Below the pieces are notes generated by a model. The model saw only the letters and a program-made list of their open reading frames with translations. It did not search any database and was not told the origin of the DNA. From Alistipes sp. ZOR0009 (lineage in GTDB: Bacteria > Bacteroidota > Bacteroidia > Bacteroidales > ZOR0009): a stretch of 64,000 bases of DNA. Positions 19,092 through 27,433 of this stretch are shown piece by piece (the stretch's first letter is position 1; every line of letters starts with the position of its first letter). Made by a program: the position numbers and the translations under genes. The stretch lies in NCBI RefSeq assembly GCF_000798815.1, contig NZ_JTLD01000119.1, forward strand, positions 178,572-242,571, given 5' to 3'.

Positions 19092-19970
19092 ATGGCAAAA
19101 AGCGAAAACAAATCGATTAGACGAGGCATTAGAAATTCATACTTATCTTCTATAGTAAGCGTTACTCTGGTGCTTTTCCTGTTGGGGGCAATGGGGCTGA
19201 TTATGCTTAATGCTAAGCAGCTGTCTGATAATGTTAAAGAAAATGTTGGATTCAATGTGTTTCTTGCAGATTCATTGTCTAATGCCGAAATAAACTTGTT
19301 TAATAAATCGTTGAATGGCAAGTCTTATGTGTACGAAACTACACTTACAACCAAGGCTGAGGCTGCTCAGCAATTCTCGCAAGAGTTAGGGGAAGATTTT
19401 GTGAAGTTTCTTGGTGTTAATCCGTTGCCTGCTTCTATTACAATAAAATTAAAGGCGGAATACCTTCACCCTTCTGCTCTAGCAAAGGTAAAAGCAGAAA
19501 TAGAGAGAATGCCTCAAGTTCAGGAAATAGTATTTCAAGACAACCTAGTAGAAGCAATTAATGCGAATGTAAAGAAGATTAGTCTTATAATTTTAATTTT
19601 TGCAGGATTGCTTTTGTTTGTTTCTATTGTATTGATTAATAATACGATTAGGCTTGCTATTTATGCCCGAAGATATATTATTAATACGATGAAGCTTGTA
19701 GGAGCAACAGCTGGATTTATTCAGAAACCATTTCTGCTTAGAAGCATTGCGCATGGCTTGTATGCAGGGTTGTTTGCGGTTGTGCTTTTGGTTGGATTAG
19801 TTTTTGTGGCTTTAGAAGAGCTTCGCGAGGTAATCTACCTTAATAACATAAACTGGATCATTATTTTATTTGGAGGAATAATAGTTCTTGGTGTTGTTAT
19901 AAACTTTATATGTACTTTCTTTGCAGTAAATAAGTTTCTTCGATTAGGTTCTGAAGAAATTCATTATTAA
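19092..19970 (+). CDS. ftsX: Cell-division protein FtsX
   Basis: A 292-aa FtsX: cytoplasmic N-terminus, first membrane helix (about 20-42), a periplasmic extracellular domain (about 43-160, with the VKENVGFNVFLADSLS segment), then three helices with the FtsX/MacB permease signature (RLAIYARRYIINTMKLVGAT). With FtsE it regulates peptidoglycan hydrolases at the septum. FtsE is not in this window, which is common in Bacteroidota. It begins 5 bases after the yfhO-like gene and is followed 10 bases later by a DUF3098 gene. Confidence 0.92.
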   Translation: MAKSENKSIRRGIRNSYLSSIVSVTLVLFLLGAMGLIMLNAKQLSDNVKENVGFNVFLADSLSNAEINLFNKSLNGKSYVYETTLTTKAEAAQQFSQELGEDFVKFLGVNPLPASITIKLKAEYLHPSALAKVKAEIERMPQVQEIVFQDNLVEAINANVKKISLIILIFAGLLLFVSIVLINNTIRLAIYARRYIINTMKLVGATAGFIQKPFLLRSIAHGLYAGLFAVVLLVGLVFVALEELREVIYLNNINWIIILFGGIIVLGVVINFICTFFAVNKFLRLGSEEIHY

Positions 19971-19980
19971 AAATTTGATT

Positions 19981-20226
19981 ATGGCTAACGAAACAAGTAA
20001 TGAGCGTAAAAATTTTGCGCTAGGTAAGGAGAATCTAAAGTTGCTTCTTATTGGTTTTGTAATCATCATACTTGGATTTGTATTAATGGCGGGTGGCGGA
20101 TCAACCGATCCAAAGGTGTTTGATGAGAGCATTTTTAGCTTCCGCCGTATAACCTTAGCTCCGATTGTGGTTCTTATAGGTTTCGGGTTTGAAATCTATG
20201 CAATAATGAAAAAGCCTAAAGAGTAG
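19981..20226 (+). CDS. DUF3098 small membrane protein
   Basis: An 81-aa protein; the ATG at 19981 is preferred over an in-frame TTG two codons upstream. It has two hydrophobic helices (LLLIGFVIIILGFVLMAGGG and LAPIVVLIGFGFEIYAIM) separated by a short conserved loop (DPKVFDESIFSFRRI). DUF3098 proteins are characteristic of Bacteroidota and usually lie directly after ftsX and before uppP, as here, suggesting a role in division or wall synthesis, though none is proven. Confidence 0.88.
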   Translation: MANETSNERKNFALGKENLKLLLIGFVIIILGFVLMAGGGSTDPKVFDESIFSFRRITLAPIVVLIGFGFEIYAIMKKPKE

Positions 20227-20256
20227 GCTGAACAGCCTTGGGCATATAGAAATTGC

Positions 20257-20305
20257 TTGTCATAGCCTCTGTTTTTGCATTCAATGCAGGCAGAGGCTAT
20301 GGCAA
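20257..20305 (+). promoter_or_regulatory. Long nested hairpin before uppP
   Basis: A 15-bp stem (one G-U position) formed by TTGTCATAGCCTCTG at 20257-20271 and its complement at 20291-20305, enclosing a loop that contains a second perfect palindrome (TGCATTCAATGCA). No T-run follows, so it does not look like a simple terminator. It could be an RNA processing or stability element, or an attenuator, between the DUF3098 and uppP genes. Confidence 0.5.
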
Positions 20306-20326
20306 TTCGTCGTTTAAAAGAGAATA

Positions 20327-21172
20327 ATGGATACATTACAGGCAGTTATTATTTCGATTGTAGAGGGGATTACCGAATTTCTTCCGATATCGTCAACGGG
20401 GCATATGATAATTGCCCAAAAGTTACTAGGAGTTGAAAGCACTGAGTTTGTGAAAGCGTTTACCGTAAATATTCAGTTTGGTGCCATTCTTTCAGTGGTA
20501 GTATTGTACTGGAAGCGCTTTGTGTCAGGACGTTTTCAACGCGAGGTTTTGGAGCAAGCAGGAGTTGGTGGTGACGATTATTTCTCTAGGCTTTTTAAAT
20601 TTTATTCAAAACTGTTTGTCGCATTTCTACCGGCTGCTTTTGTTGGGTTTATATTTAGCGATGATATCGATCGCCTGTTAGAGAATGTAACTGTAGTTGC
20701 AGTATCTCTTATTTTAGGAGGTATACTGCTACTGTTTATAGATCGTATGTTTGGGAAAGCATCCGAAGATCAGGAGGTAACCTACAAAAAAGCTTTTAAA
20801 ATTGGGGTTTTCCAATGTATTGCAATGGTTCCTGGAGTCTCTCGTTCTGCAGCAACAATTATTGGAGGGATGGCCTCTAAGCTAACACGTCAGAATGCTG
20901 CCGAATTTTCTTTTTTCTTAGCGGTTCCTACCATGTTTGCTGCATCGGCATACAAGTTGTTGAAAGATTATCAGATACTTCTGGAATGGAATAACCTAGT
21001 TATTCTTCTGGTCGGAAACGTTGTTTCTTTTTTAGTCGCAATGGTTGCGATAAAGTACCTAATGAAGTACCTCACCCATCATGGATTTAAAATGTTTGGA
21101 TGGTATAGAATTATTGTTGGTGCTGTTATTTTAATACTACTGGCATTAGGTGTCGATCTACAGGTAATGTAG
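20327..21172 (+). CDS. uppP: Undecaprenyl-diphosphate phosphatase UppP (BacA)
   Basis: A 281-aa polytopic protein. The two diagnostic BacA motifs are clear: [15 protein letters not shown] at residues 14-28 (catalytic Glu and the Ser/Thr/His cluster) and [14 protein letters not shown] near 183 (catalytic Arg). It dephosphorylates undecaprenyl diphosphate to regenerate the lipid carrier for peptidoglycan and other glycans, and can confer bacitracin tolerance. It sits between DUF3098 and truB, the usual Bacteroidota order. Confidence 0.95.
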   Translation: MDTLQAVIISIVEGITEFLPISSTGHMIIAQKLLGVESTEFVKAFTVNIQFGAILSVVVLYWKRFVSGRFQREVLEQAGVGGDDYFSRLFKFYSKLFVAFLPAAFVGFIFSDDIDRLLENVTVVAVSLILGGILLLFIDRMFGKASEDQEVTYKKAFKIGVFQCIAMVPGVSRSAATIIGGMASKLTRQNAAEFSFFLAVPTMFAASAYKLLKDYQILLEWNNLVILLVGNVVSFLVAMVAIKYLMKYLTHHGFKMFGWYRIIVGAVILILLALGVDLQVM

Positions 21173-21180
21173 GGCCTTTC

Positions 21181-21924
21181 ATGTTAAATAGAAATTTGAT
21201 GATTGTTAATCAGATAGATGTAAATACAAAATTTGAGGATGGCGTTGTTTTGGTAATCGACAAGCCCTATAAGTGGACTTCTTTCGATGTTATACGCAAA
21301 ATCCAAGCCATGCTGAAGCATAACCTGGGTTATAAGAAAATTAAGATTGGTCATGCAGGAACGCTTGATCCTTTGGCAACAGGCTTACTGGTGGTTTGTA
21401 TTGGAAAAGCAACCAAGCAGATAGAGAAATTGCAGGCTCAAGAAAAAGAGTATATCGCAAATGTTAGATTTGGTGCTACAACCCCTTGTTTTGATCTAGA
21501 AAAGCCTGTTGATGTAGAATATCCCTATGAGCATATAACAAGAGAGTCTGTCGAGGCTATTTTGCCCCAATTTTTAGGAGTGCAGGATCAGATCCCTCCA
21601 CTGTTTTCCGCTAAGCTGGTTGATGGAGTAAGAGCTTACGAACTTGCTCGGGGGGGCGTAGACATGGAGTTGAAGCCTAATAAAGTAGAAATAAGAGAGA
21701 TTTCTATTTTAAACTACGCAGGCAGGGATGTAGATTTTCTGGTTAAATGTAGCAAAGGAACCTACATTAGGGCACTTGCTCGAGATTTGGGCTTGGCGCT
21801 GGATAGTGGAGCGCATCTTACAGGGTTAAGGCGCACTGCGAATGGGGTGTTTCGGGTAGAAGATGCCCTTAGCATGGAAAAAGTTGAAAATATTTTCAAC
21901 GAATTGAAACAACTACGAAAATAA
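21181..21924 (+). CDS. truB: tRNA pseudouridine(55) synthase TruB
   Basis: A 247-aa enzyme. The N-terminus holds the KPYKWTSFDVIRKIQ segment and the catalytic motif HAGTLDPLATGLLVV near residue 60, whose Asp attacks U55 in the T-loop of tRNAs. The C-terminal CSKGTYIRALARDLG motif is also conserved. It lacks the longer PUA extension of some TruB proteins. It starts 8 bases after the uppP stop. Confidence 0.95.
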   Translation: MLNRNLMIVNQIDVNTKFEDGVVLVIDKPYKWTSFDVIRKIQAMLKHNLGYKKIKIGHAGTLDPLATGLLVVCIGKATKQIEKLQAQEKEYIANVRFGATTPCFDLEKPVDVEYPYEHITRESVEAILPQFLGVQDQIPPLFSAKLVDGVRAYELARGGVDMELKPNKVEIREISILNYAGRDVDFLVKCSKGTYIRALARDLGLALDSGAHLTGLRRTANGVFRVEDALSMEKVENIFNELKQLRK

Positions 21925-21966
21925 CCCGTATAAAGGACACCGACTGTATCATATAACGTATCACAA

Positions 21967-23016
21967 ATGAAGCTTTCTCAGTACAAATTTGATTTACCGG
22001 CTGAATTGATAGCCAAATTTCCAACCCCAAATCGCGACGAATCGAGGTTGATGGTGCTAAATAGAAAAGAAAAAACTATTGAGCATAAGGTTTTTAAGGA
22101 TATTATCAACTATTTTGATGATGGTGATGTGATGGTATTCAATAACACCAAGGTTTTTCCTGCTCGTTTATACGGCAATAAAGAAAAAACGGGTGCTCAA
22201 ATTGAGGTGTTTTTGCTTCGCGAGTTAAATCGAGAGCAGCGTCTTTGGGATGTTTTAGTTGATCCAGCACGTAAAATTCGTATTGGAAACAAGCTTTATT
22301 TTGGAGATGATGACTTGTTGGTTGCCGAGGTGATTGATAATACAACGTCCAGAGGTCGAACTCTTCGTTTCCTTTTTGATGGAAACTATGAGGAGTTTAA
22401 GGACGCCCTTTATAAGATGGGTGAAACTCCGCTACCAAAGTGGGTTCGTAAAGAGGTGGTTCCAGAAGATGCAGAACGCTACCAAACGATCTTTGCAAAG
22501 CACGAAGGAGCTGTTGCTGCTCCAACTGCAGGGTTGCATTTCAGCCGCGAGCTGTTGAAGAGAATGGAGATTAAAGGTTTAGATTTTGCTGAAATTACCC
22601 TCCATGTGGGATTGGGGAATTTTAGAACTGTTGATGTAGAGGATCTGACTAAGCATAAGATGGATTCAGAGCAGATTATAATACCAGAGGATGCTGCTCA
22701 AATTGTAAATGCTGCAAAGGATAATAAAAAGAATGTTTGTGCTGTAGGAACTACAGTGTTACGAACATTGGAGAGTTCTGTGGCTACAACAGGGCATTTG
22801 AAGCCCTACAGCGGGTGGACTAATAAGTTTATTTTCCCTCCTTATGATTTCTCGGTGCCAACAAGCATGATTACGAACTTTCATCTTCCCTTGTCTACAT
22901 TGTTGATGATGGTTTCTGCTTTTGCTGGATATGATTTTCTTTTTGATGCCTATGAGGAAGCATTGAAGGAAAAATATCGTTTTGGAACTTACGGCGATGC
23001 AATGCTTATATTGTAA
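21967..23016 (+). CDS. queA: S-adenosylmethionine:tRNA ribosyltransferase-isomerase QueA
   Basis: A 349-aa enzyme of queuosine synthesis that moves the ribosyl part of SAM onto 7-aminomethyl-7-deazaguanine in tRNA. Signatures: [14 protein letters not shown] near 20, [14 protein letters not shown] near 57, [10 protein letters not shown] near 180, [13 protein letters not shown] near 215 and [17 protein letters not shown] near 298. Length is normal. It ends the ftsX-to-queA run and is followed by a strong terminator. Confidence 0.95.
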   Translation: MKLSQYKFDLPAELIAKFPTPNRDESRLMVLNRKEKTIEHKVFKDIINYFDDGDVMVFNNTKVFPARLYGNKEKTGAQIEVFLLRELNREQRLWDVLVDPARKIRIGNKLYFGDDDLLVAEVIDNTTSRGRTLRFLFDGNYEEFKDALYKMGETPLPKWVRKEVVPEDAERYQTIFAKHEGAVAAPTAGLHFSRELLKRMEIKGLDFAEITLHVGLGNFRTVDVEDLTKHKMDSEQIIIPEDAAQIVNAAKDNKKNVCAVGTTVLRTLESSVATTGHLKPYSGWTNKFIFPPYDFSVPTSMITNFHLPLSTLLMMVSAFAGYDFLFDAYEEALKEKYRFGTYGDAMLIL

Positions 23017-23030
23017 ACACAGTTAGAACT

Positions 23031-23071
23031 ATACAAACGAAGGGCTGCAATTTGCAGCCCTTCGTTTGTAT
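23031..23071 (+). terminator. Perfect 41-bp palindromic terminator after queA
   Basis: A 20-bp perfect inverted repeat around one base, with core AAGGGCTGCAA / TTGCAGCCCTT. It begins 14 bases after the queA stop and should end the operon. Confidence 0.8.
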
Positions 23072-23110
23072 AAAAAATCTGGTGTTTGAAGAAAAAGTTG
23101 CTCTAGGGGC

Positions 23111-23141
23111 TTGCAGGATTAAAATAGAGGGGTTATATTTG
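23111..23141 (+). promoter_or_regulatory. Promoter of left tRNA-Asn
   Basis: TTG at 23111-23113, a 20-base spacer, then TATATTTG at 23134-23141 match the Bacteroidetes -33/-7 consensus. They lie 36 bases before the tRNA, leaving room for a short 5' leader. Confidence 0.75.
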
Positions 23142-23176
23142 CACCGCGTTTGAGGGAAACCTTAGGCGAAAAACCT

Positions 23177-23250
23177 TCCTCAATAGCTCAGTCGGTTAGA
23201 GCACCTGACTGTTAATCAGGGGGTCCTAGGTTCAAGTCCTAGTTGAGGAG
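23177..23250 (+). tRNA. tRNA-Asn (anticodon GTT), copy 1
   Basis: A 74-nt cloverleaf: acceptor TCCTCAA / TTGAGGA with discriminator G, D-arm with AGCTCAGTCGGTTAGAGC, anticodon stem CTGAC / GTCAG-type around loop CTGTTAA (anticodon GTT), and T-loop GGTTCAAGTCC. The CCA end is not encoded. Identical to the inverted copy at 24612-24685. Confidence 0.96.
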
Positions 23251-23251
23251 C

Positions 23252-23281
23252 AAAAGCCCGAACGAAAGTTCGGGCTTTTTT
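23252..23281 (+). terminator. Terminator of left tRNA-Asn
   Basis: The stem AAAAGCCCGAAC / GTTCGGGCTTTT with a stable GAAA tetraloop and a T6 run begins 2 bases after the tRNA. Confidence 0.92.
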
Positions 23282-23353
23282 GTTTTCCTTCTTTAGAAGA
23301 ATGAATTCGTGCGATTTTTTCTTACTATTGCTTGAAATAATAAATTTTGAGTC

Positions 23354-24580
23354 GTGAGAAAAATATTGTTACTACTATTCGGCTTTTTGTCTATAGCCAA
23401 ACTTGCAGATGCCTGTACCACATTTATAGTGTCTGGAAAGTATACTTCCGATGGACGCCCTCTCTTGTTTAAGCAGCGTGATACCGATAACTTGGAGAAT
23501 GCGTTGGCTTACTTCAGGGACGGAAAGTACAGTTATTGCGGGATTGTTAACTCGAATAAGGATGCATCTCGGATGGTTTGGGGCGGTTATAATACAGTTG
23601 GGTTTGCTATAATAAATTCTGCTGCCTATAATAACAATGTTGGTGACTTCTCGAAAGAGAAGGATCAGGAGGGCGTTGTTATGAAAAAGGCATTGATGCA
23701 ATGTCGGACTGTAGATGATTTTGAACTTTTGCTGAAAACGTTGCCAAAACCCTTGGGTGTCGACGCCAATTTTGGGGTGATCGATGCCGCTGGGAATGGG
23801 GCTTATTTTGAGACCGGCAACTATACCTATAGGAAGGTTGATGTGAATGACCCTATGGTAGCTCCTCATGGCTTTTTAATCCGAACAAATTATTCTTACG
23901 GAGGACCTCTAGAGGAAGGGTATGGCTTTATTCGGTATAATACGGCAAATGACGCCTTGATGGGAATGTCTGCTGAAGGCGATTTTAGCGTAGAGAGAGT
24001 ATTAAAGGATGTTTCTAGGAGTTTATCCCATTCGCTTACAAAAACGAATCTGTGGAATGCCGTTCCAAAGAGCGCGAATGGCGCTGATTTTCGCTTTTTT
24101 ATTGACTATATAGCACGTTATTCAACTTCCTCTGCTATGTTGGTGGTTGGGCTAAAGAACGGCGAAAATCCAGATCGTATGATGATGTGGACTGTTCTTG
24201 GTTTTCCTTTTACAACAGTCGCTATTCCGACGTGGAATGCAGGGGGAGACTCTTACCCGAATTTCATGAAGCCTCAACTGGATAGTGTTGCTCCTATTTG
24301 TAGCGTAGGCTTGCAGATGAAGTCTAAGTGCTATCCTTATAAAAGGAGAGAGGGTGGCAGCTATGTAAACCTTGCTGCGATTATAAATCAAGATAATTCG
24401 GGCTTTTTGCAACGAATTTTGCCGATTGAAAGCGAGGTTGTTCGGCGTGCTGGTTTGGTTAGTGCTTCTTCTGATGCGGAATTTAAGCGTCAAGTTGTAA
24501 TTTTTAACCAGTGGGTGGAGGGTTTTGTTGCAGATAAATATACGGAGCAGTTTCACCTAGATTTAAAAAGTAGGCCATAA
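23354..24580 (+). CDS. Secreted Ntn-hydrolase (C45/C69/choloylglycine-hydrolase-like)
   Basis: A 408-aa protein starting at GTG. A signal peptide (ILLLLFGFLSIAKLADA) would be cleaved between Ala20 and Cys21, leaving Cys as the new N-terminal residue in the sequence CTTFIVSGKYTSDGRPLLF. An N-terminal Cys followed by TTF and an Arg/Asp segment is the nucleophile layout of the Ntn-hydrolase superfamily that includes penicillin V acylase, bile-salt hydrolase and the C45 and C69 peptidases. It probably hydrolyses an amide bond in the periplasm or outside the cell; the substrate is unknown. It is the only gene between two inverted tRNA-Asn genes, and its stop abuts the right-arm terminator. Confidence 0.75.
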   Translation: MRKILLLLFGFLSIAKLADACTTFIVSGKYTSDGRPLLFKQRDTDNLENALAYFRDGKYSYCGIVNSNKDASRMVWGGYNTVGFAIINSAAYNNNVGDFSKEKDQEGVVMKKALMQCRTVDDFELLLKTLPKPLGVDANFGVIDAAGNGAYFETGNYTYRKVDVNDPMVAPHGFLIRTNYSYGGPLEEGYGFIRYNTANDALMGMSAEGDFSVERVLKDVSRSLSHSLTKTNLWNAVPKSANGADFRFFIDYIARYSTSSAMLVVGLKNGENPDRMMMWTVLGFPFTTVAIPTWNAGGDSYPNFMKPQLDSVAPICSVGLQMKSKCYPYKRREGGSYVNLAAIINQDNSGFLQRILPIESEVVRRAGLVSASSDAEFKRQVVIFNQWVEGFVADKYTEQFHLDLKSRP

Positions 24581-24610
24581 AAAAAGCCCGAACGAAAGTT
24601 CGGGCTTTTT
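24579..24610. terminator. Bidirectional terminator in the right arm
   Basis: The same GCCCGAAC-GAAA-GTTCGGGC hairpin as the left arm, flanked by an A7 run on the left and a T5 run on the right. On the plus strand it immediately follows the Ntn-hydrolase stop codon; on the minus strand it follows the second tRNA-Asn. One element therefore serves both. Confidence 0.9.
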
Positions 24611-24611
24611 G

Positions 24612-24685
24612 CTCCTCAACTAGGACTTGAACCTAGGACCCCCTGATTAACAGTCAGGTGCTCTAACCGACTGAGCTATTGAGGA
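24612..24685 (-). tRNA. tRNA-Asn (anticodon GTT), copy 2
   Basis: Base-for-base identical over 74 nt to the tRNA at 23177-23250 but on the minus strand, so the two genes face each other. It has its own promoter and terminator inside the duplicated arm. CCA is not encoded. Confidence 0.96.
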
Positions 24686-24720
24686 AGGTTTTTTGCCTGA
24701 GGTTTCCCTCAAATGCGGTG

Positions 24721-24751
24721 CAAATATAACCCCTCTATTTTAATCCTGCAA
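24721..24751 (-). promoter_or_regulatory. Promoter of right tRNA-Asn
   Basis: On the minus strand, TTG (24751-24749) and TATATTTG (24728-24721) reproduce the left-arm promoter exactly. Confidence 0.72.
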
Positions 24752-24880
24752 GCCTTTTTTTAATAAAACGTCATTGTACAAATTATAAAAACTTATAATC
24801 TGAATAGATGGGGCTGTCGGTCAGGTTGTTATTTCTGTGGTAAAATAAGGTGATGTTCGTTATTATTTGGGTAAAGTAGA

Positions 24881-24888
24881 TATCTTTG
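24881..24888 (+). promoter_or_regulatory. -7 box ahead of the PfkB kinase gene
   Basis: TATCTTTG matches TAnnTTTG and lies 36 bases before the ATG. The -33 element is weak. Confidence 0.5.
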
Positions 24889-24924
24889 CGGCTGATATCA
24901 ATAAAAGACAAAGACAATAAATAG

Positions 24925-25908
24925 ATGGCATCAGTTTTAGGACTAGGAAATGCGCTAGTAGACATACTGGCAGGGGTACCCAATGATGATTTTCTACACC
25001 ATTTTGATCTTCCGAAGGGTAGCATGCAGCTAATCGATGAGAATACCGCACATAAGATTACAGGTCATTTAAAATCGTTTGAATTGCGCAAGGCTCCTGG
25101 TGGTTCTGCCGCGAATACTATAAGTGGGCTATCTAAGCTTGCGGTGGATACTGGCTTTATCGGAAAGATCGGGGATGACGAAATCGGTAAATTCTTCAAA
25201 GAAGACATGATTCGTAGCGGTATCAAACCGATGCTTTCGGTAGGAAGAGCCCCATCTGGAAGAGCGCTAGTTTTTGTTACTCCTGATTCTGAGCGCACAT
25301 TTGCAACCTACCTTGGTGCTGCTGTCGAGTTGGTTCCAGAGGAATTGGCAGAAACTGATTTTAAGGGCTATTCCTATTTCCATATCGAAGGGTATATGGT
25401 TCAAAATCACGATTTGGTTCGACAAGCTGTGAAAATTGCCAAACGACATGGTTTAAAAATATCGTTAGACCTAGCCAGCTACAATGTTGTTGAGCAAAAT
25501 ATGGAGTTTTTGGATGAGATCCTTCGCGACTATGTTGATATTGTTTTTGCGAATCAAGATGAAGCAAAGGCGTTTACGGGGCTTGATCCAGAAGGAGCTC
25601 TTTCGGAGTTGGCGGGACTGTGTGAAATTGCAGTCGTTAAAGTTGGCCGTAAAGGTTCTTACATCAAAAAGGGGATGGAAGTTCATAAAATTGGCATAAT
25701 TGACGCAATACCGTTGGATAAAACTGGAGCTGGAGACTTGTACGCGTCTGGATTTATTTATGGGCTAATCAATAAGTATCCGCTCAATATTTGTGGAGAA
25801 CTCGGATCCATTCTTTCTGGAAAAGTGATTGAGGTGGTAGGGCCTAAGATGGAGGATCAGGTATGGGATACAATTAAAGAAATGATAGCTGATGTTCTAA
25901 ATCGATAG
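24925..25908 (+). CDS. PfkB-family sugar/nucleoside kinase
   Basis: A 327-aa ribokinase-fold enzyme. The N-terminal GNALVDILAG and the GGSAANTISGLSKL segment near 55 are the substrate-binding signature; DKTGAGDLYASGF near 270 is the PfkB signature 2 with the catalytic Asp and anion-hole Gly residues. The sequence resembles the adenosine-kinase-like subgroup, but substrate prediction within PfkB is unreliable. Cytoplasmic. A -7 box upstream and another before the next gene suggest separate promoters. Confidence 0.87.
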   Translation: MASVLGLGNALVDILAGVPNDDFLHHFDLPKGSMQLIDENTAHKITGHLKSFELRKAPGGSAANTISGLSKLAVDTGFIGKIGDDEIGKFFKEDMIRSGIKPMLSVGRAPSGRALVFVTPDSERTFATYLGAAVELVPEELAETDFKGYSYFHIEGYMVQNHDLVRQAVKIAKRHGLKISLDLASYNVVEQNMEFLDEILRDYVDIVFANQDEAKAFTGLDPEGALSELAGLCEIAVVKVGRKGSYIKKGMEVHKIGIIDAIPLDKTGAGDLYASGFIYGLINKYPLNICGELGSILSGKVIEVVGPKMEDQVWDTIKEMIADVLNR

Positions 25909-25931
25909 TCTAGCTTTTGTTTTCGTTTGTA

Positions 25932-25939
25932 TATCTTTG
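25932..25939 (+). promoter_or_regulatory. -7 box ahead of the aminopeptidase P gene
   Basis: TATCTTTG, 41 bases before the ATG at 25981. Because it lies inside the upstream open extension of the frame, it supports 25981 rather than 25927 as the real start. Confidence 0.5.
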
Positions 25940-25980
25940 AAGAGAGACATTCTTTAAAACAACTATTAACAGATTATATT

Positions 25981-27372
25981 ATGTTTCCAAAAGAAATCTA
26001 CTCAGAGCGTAGGAGTAAGTTGCGCGCAAAGTTGCATTCAGGGATTGCCCTTTTCTTAGGCAACTTTGAAGTGCCAATGAACTATAGGTCTAATACATAT
26101 CGTTTTCGTCAGGATAGTACATTTCTTTACTTCTTTGGCTTAAATCAGCCTGATTTGGCGGCCATTGTTGATTTTGAGCAGGGGGTAGATGCTATTTACG
26201 GGAATGATGTTGATATTGAAGATGTTATCTGGATGGGGCCTCAGCCAAGTCTTAAGGATAGGGCTGCTGAAGTTGGCGTTGTTGCTACGCATCCTTTGAG
26301 TGAACTTCAAAATGCGGTGACATCAGCCCTTAAAAAGGGGCGTAAAGTCCACTTCTTGCCGCCTTACCGTCACGAAAACATGGTTGTAATAGGCGATTTG
26401 TTAGGTGTTACGACTAGTAAACTATCTAATTATGTATCTGTAGATTTAATTAAGGCTGTTGTATCTCTTCGATCTATAAAAGATATTTACGAAATTGCAG
26501 AAATAGATAGAGCATGCGAGGTTGGTTACCAAATGCATGTGGCTGCGATGAGAATGTGTAAACCAGGTGTATATGAGCGAGAAATTGCTGGTGCTATTGA
26601 AGGGATATCCCTTTCGGCTGGAGGCGGAGTTTCTTTCCCTGTAATTTTATCTCAGCATGGCGAAATTCTTCATAACCATCATCATGGTAATATGCTAGAA
26701 GCAGGTAGGCTAATGATCGTAGATTCTGGAGCAGAAACAGCTCTTGGCTATGCTTCTGATTTTACCCGTGTTACTCCTGTTGGAGGAAAATTCACTTCGA
26801 AGCAGAAAGATGTTTACAACATTGTGCTTGCTGCAAATAATTTGGCAACAAGTATGGCTCGCCCTGGAATTAAGTACCAAGAGGTGCATTTAGCCGCTGC
26901 GCGAACAATCGCAGAAGGCCTAACCGCTTTGGGCTTAATGAAAGGGAATGTGGATGAGGCTGTTCGCAATGGCGCTCATGCACTCTTCTTCCCTCATGGA
27001 TTGGGGCATATGATGGGGCTAGATGTCCACGATATGGAGGATTATGGTGAAAACTATGTGGGCTACGACGAGGAAACTTCTCGGATAGATCAGTTTGGGA
27101 CTGCTTATTTAAGATTAGGCCGTCGTTTAGAGCCTGGTTTTGTTCTTACCAATGAGCCTGGTATTTACTTTATTCCGGCTTTAGTTCAGAAGTGGAAGGA
27201 TGAAAAGATTAACGAATCATTCATCAACTTTGCAAAAGTAGAGGAATACCTTGATTTTGGCGGCATTCGTTTGGAAGATGATTTGCTTATCACCGACAAA
27301 GGGAGCCGTCTGTTGGGAACAAAGCGCGTTCCAATTACAGTAGAGGAGGTTGAAGAAACCGTAAATAGTTAG
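25981..27372 (+). CDS. Xaa-Pro aminopeptidase (M24B, aminopeptidase P)
   Basis: A 463-aa enzyme. The ATG at 25981 (MFPKEIYSERRSKL) is chosen over the open extension to 25927. The N-terminal creatinase-like domain (about 1-170) is followed by a pita-bread catalytic domain with all five metal ligands visible: Asp in MIVDSGAE, Asp in YASDFTRV, His in HGLGHMMGLDVHD, Glu in LTNEPGIYF and Glu in GGIRLEDDLL. It removes N-terminal residues preceding proline, using two Mn or similar ions, in the cytoplasm. Confidence 0.93.
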   Translation: MFPKEIYSERRSKLRAKLHSGIALFLGNFEVPMNYRSNTYRFRQDSTFLYFFGLNQPDLAAIVDFEQGVDAIYGNDVDIEDVIWMGPQPSLKDRAAEVGVVATHPLSELQNAVTSALKKGRKVHFLPPYRHENMVVIGDLLGVTTSKLSNYVSVDLIKAVVSLRSIKDIYEIAEIDRACEVGYQMHVAAMRMCKPGVYEREIAGAIEGISLSAGGGVSFPVILSQHGEILHNHHHGNMLEAGRLMIVDSGAETALGYASDFTRVTPVGGKFTSKQKDVYNIVLAANNLATSMARPGIKYQEVHLAAARTIAEGLTALGLMKGNVDEAVRNGAHALFFPHGLGHMMGLDVHDMEDYGENYVGYDEETSRIDQFGTAYLRLGRRLEPGFVLTNEPGIYFIPALVQKWKDEKINESFINFAKVEEYLDFGGIRLEDDLLITDKGSRLLGTKRVPITVEEVEETVNS

Positions 27373-27433
27373 TTTCAAGAAAAATATAGAGGGTGCTAGC
27401 TGTCTGGTGGGCACCCTTGTTCTTTATATGCCA

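Larger units (their letters stand above)
23108..23281. repeat. Left arm of a ~174-bp inverted duplication carrying tRNA-Asn
   Basis: The sequence from 23108 to 23281 recurs inverted at 24582-24754. The arms differ at only three substitutions and one single-base indel, all outside the tRNA. Each arm carries a promoter, the whole tRNA-Asn gene and an intrinsic terminator. The 1.3-kb segment between them holds one gene on the plus strand. Confidence 0.95.
24582..24754. repeat. Right arm of the inverted tRNA-Asn duplication
   Basis: Reverse complement of 23108-23281 with four small differences. The last shared bases are AGCC at 24751-24754; beyond that the flanks are unrelated. Confidence 0.95.

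Noticed and set aside
23108..24754. Insertion sequence or transposon with long inverted repeats
   Set aside because: The arms are tRNA transcription units, and the enclosed gene is a hydrolase, not a transposase.
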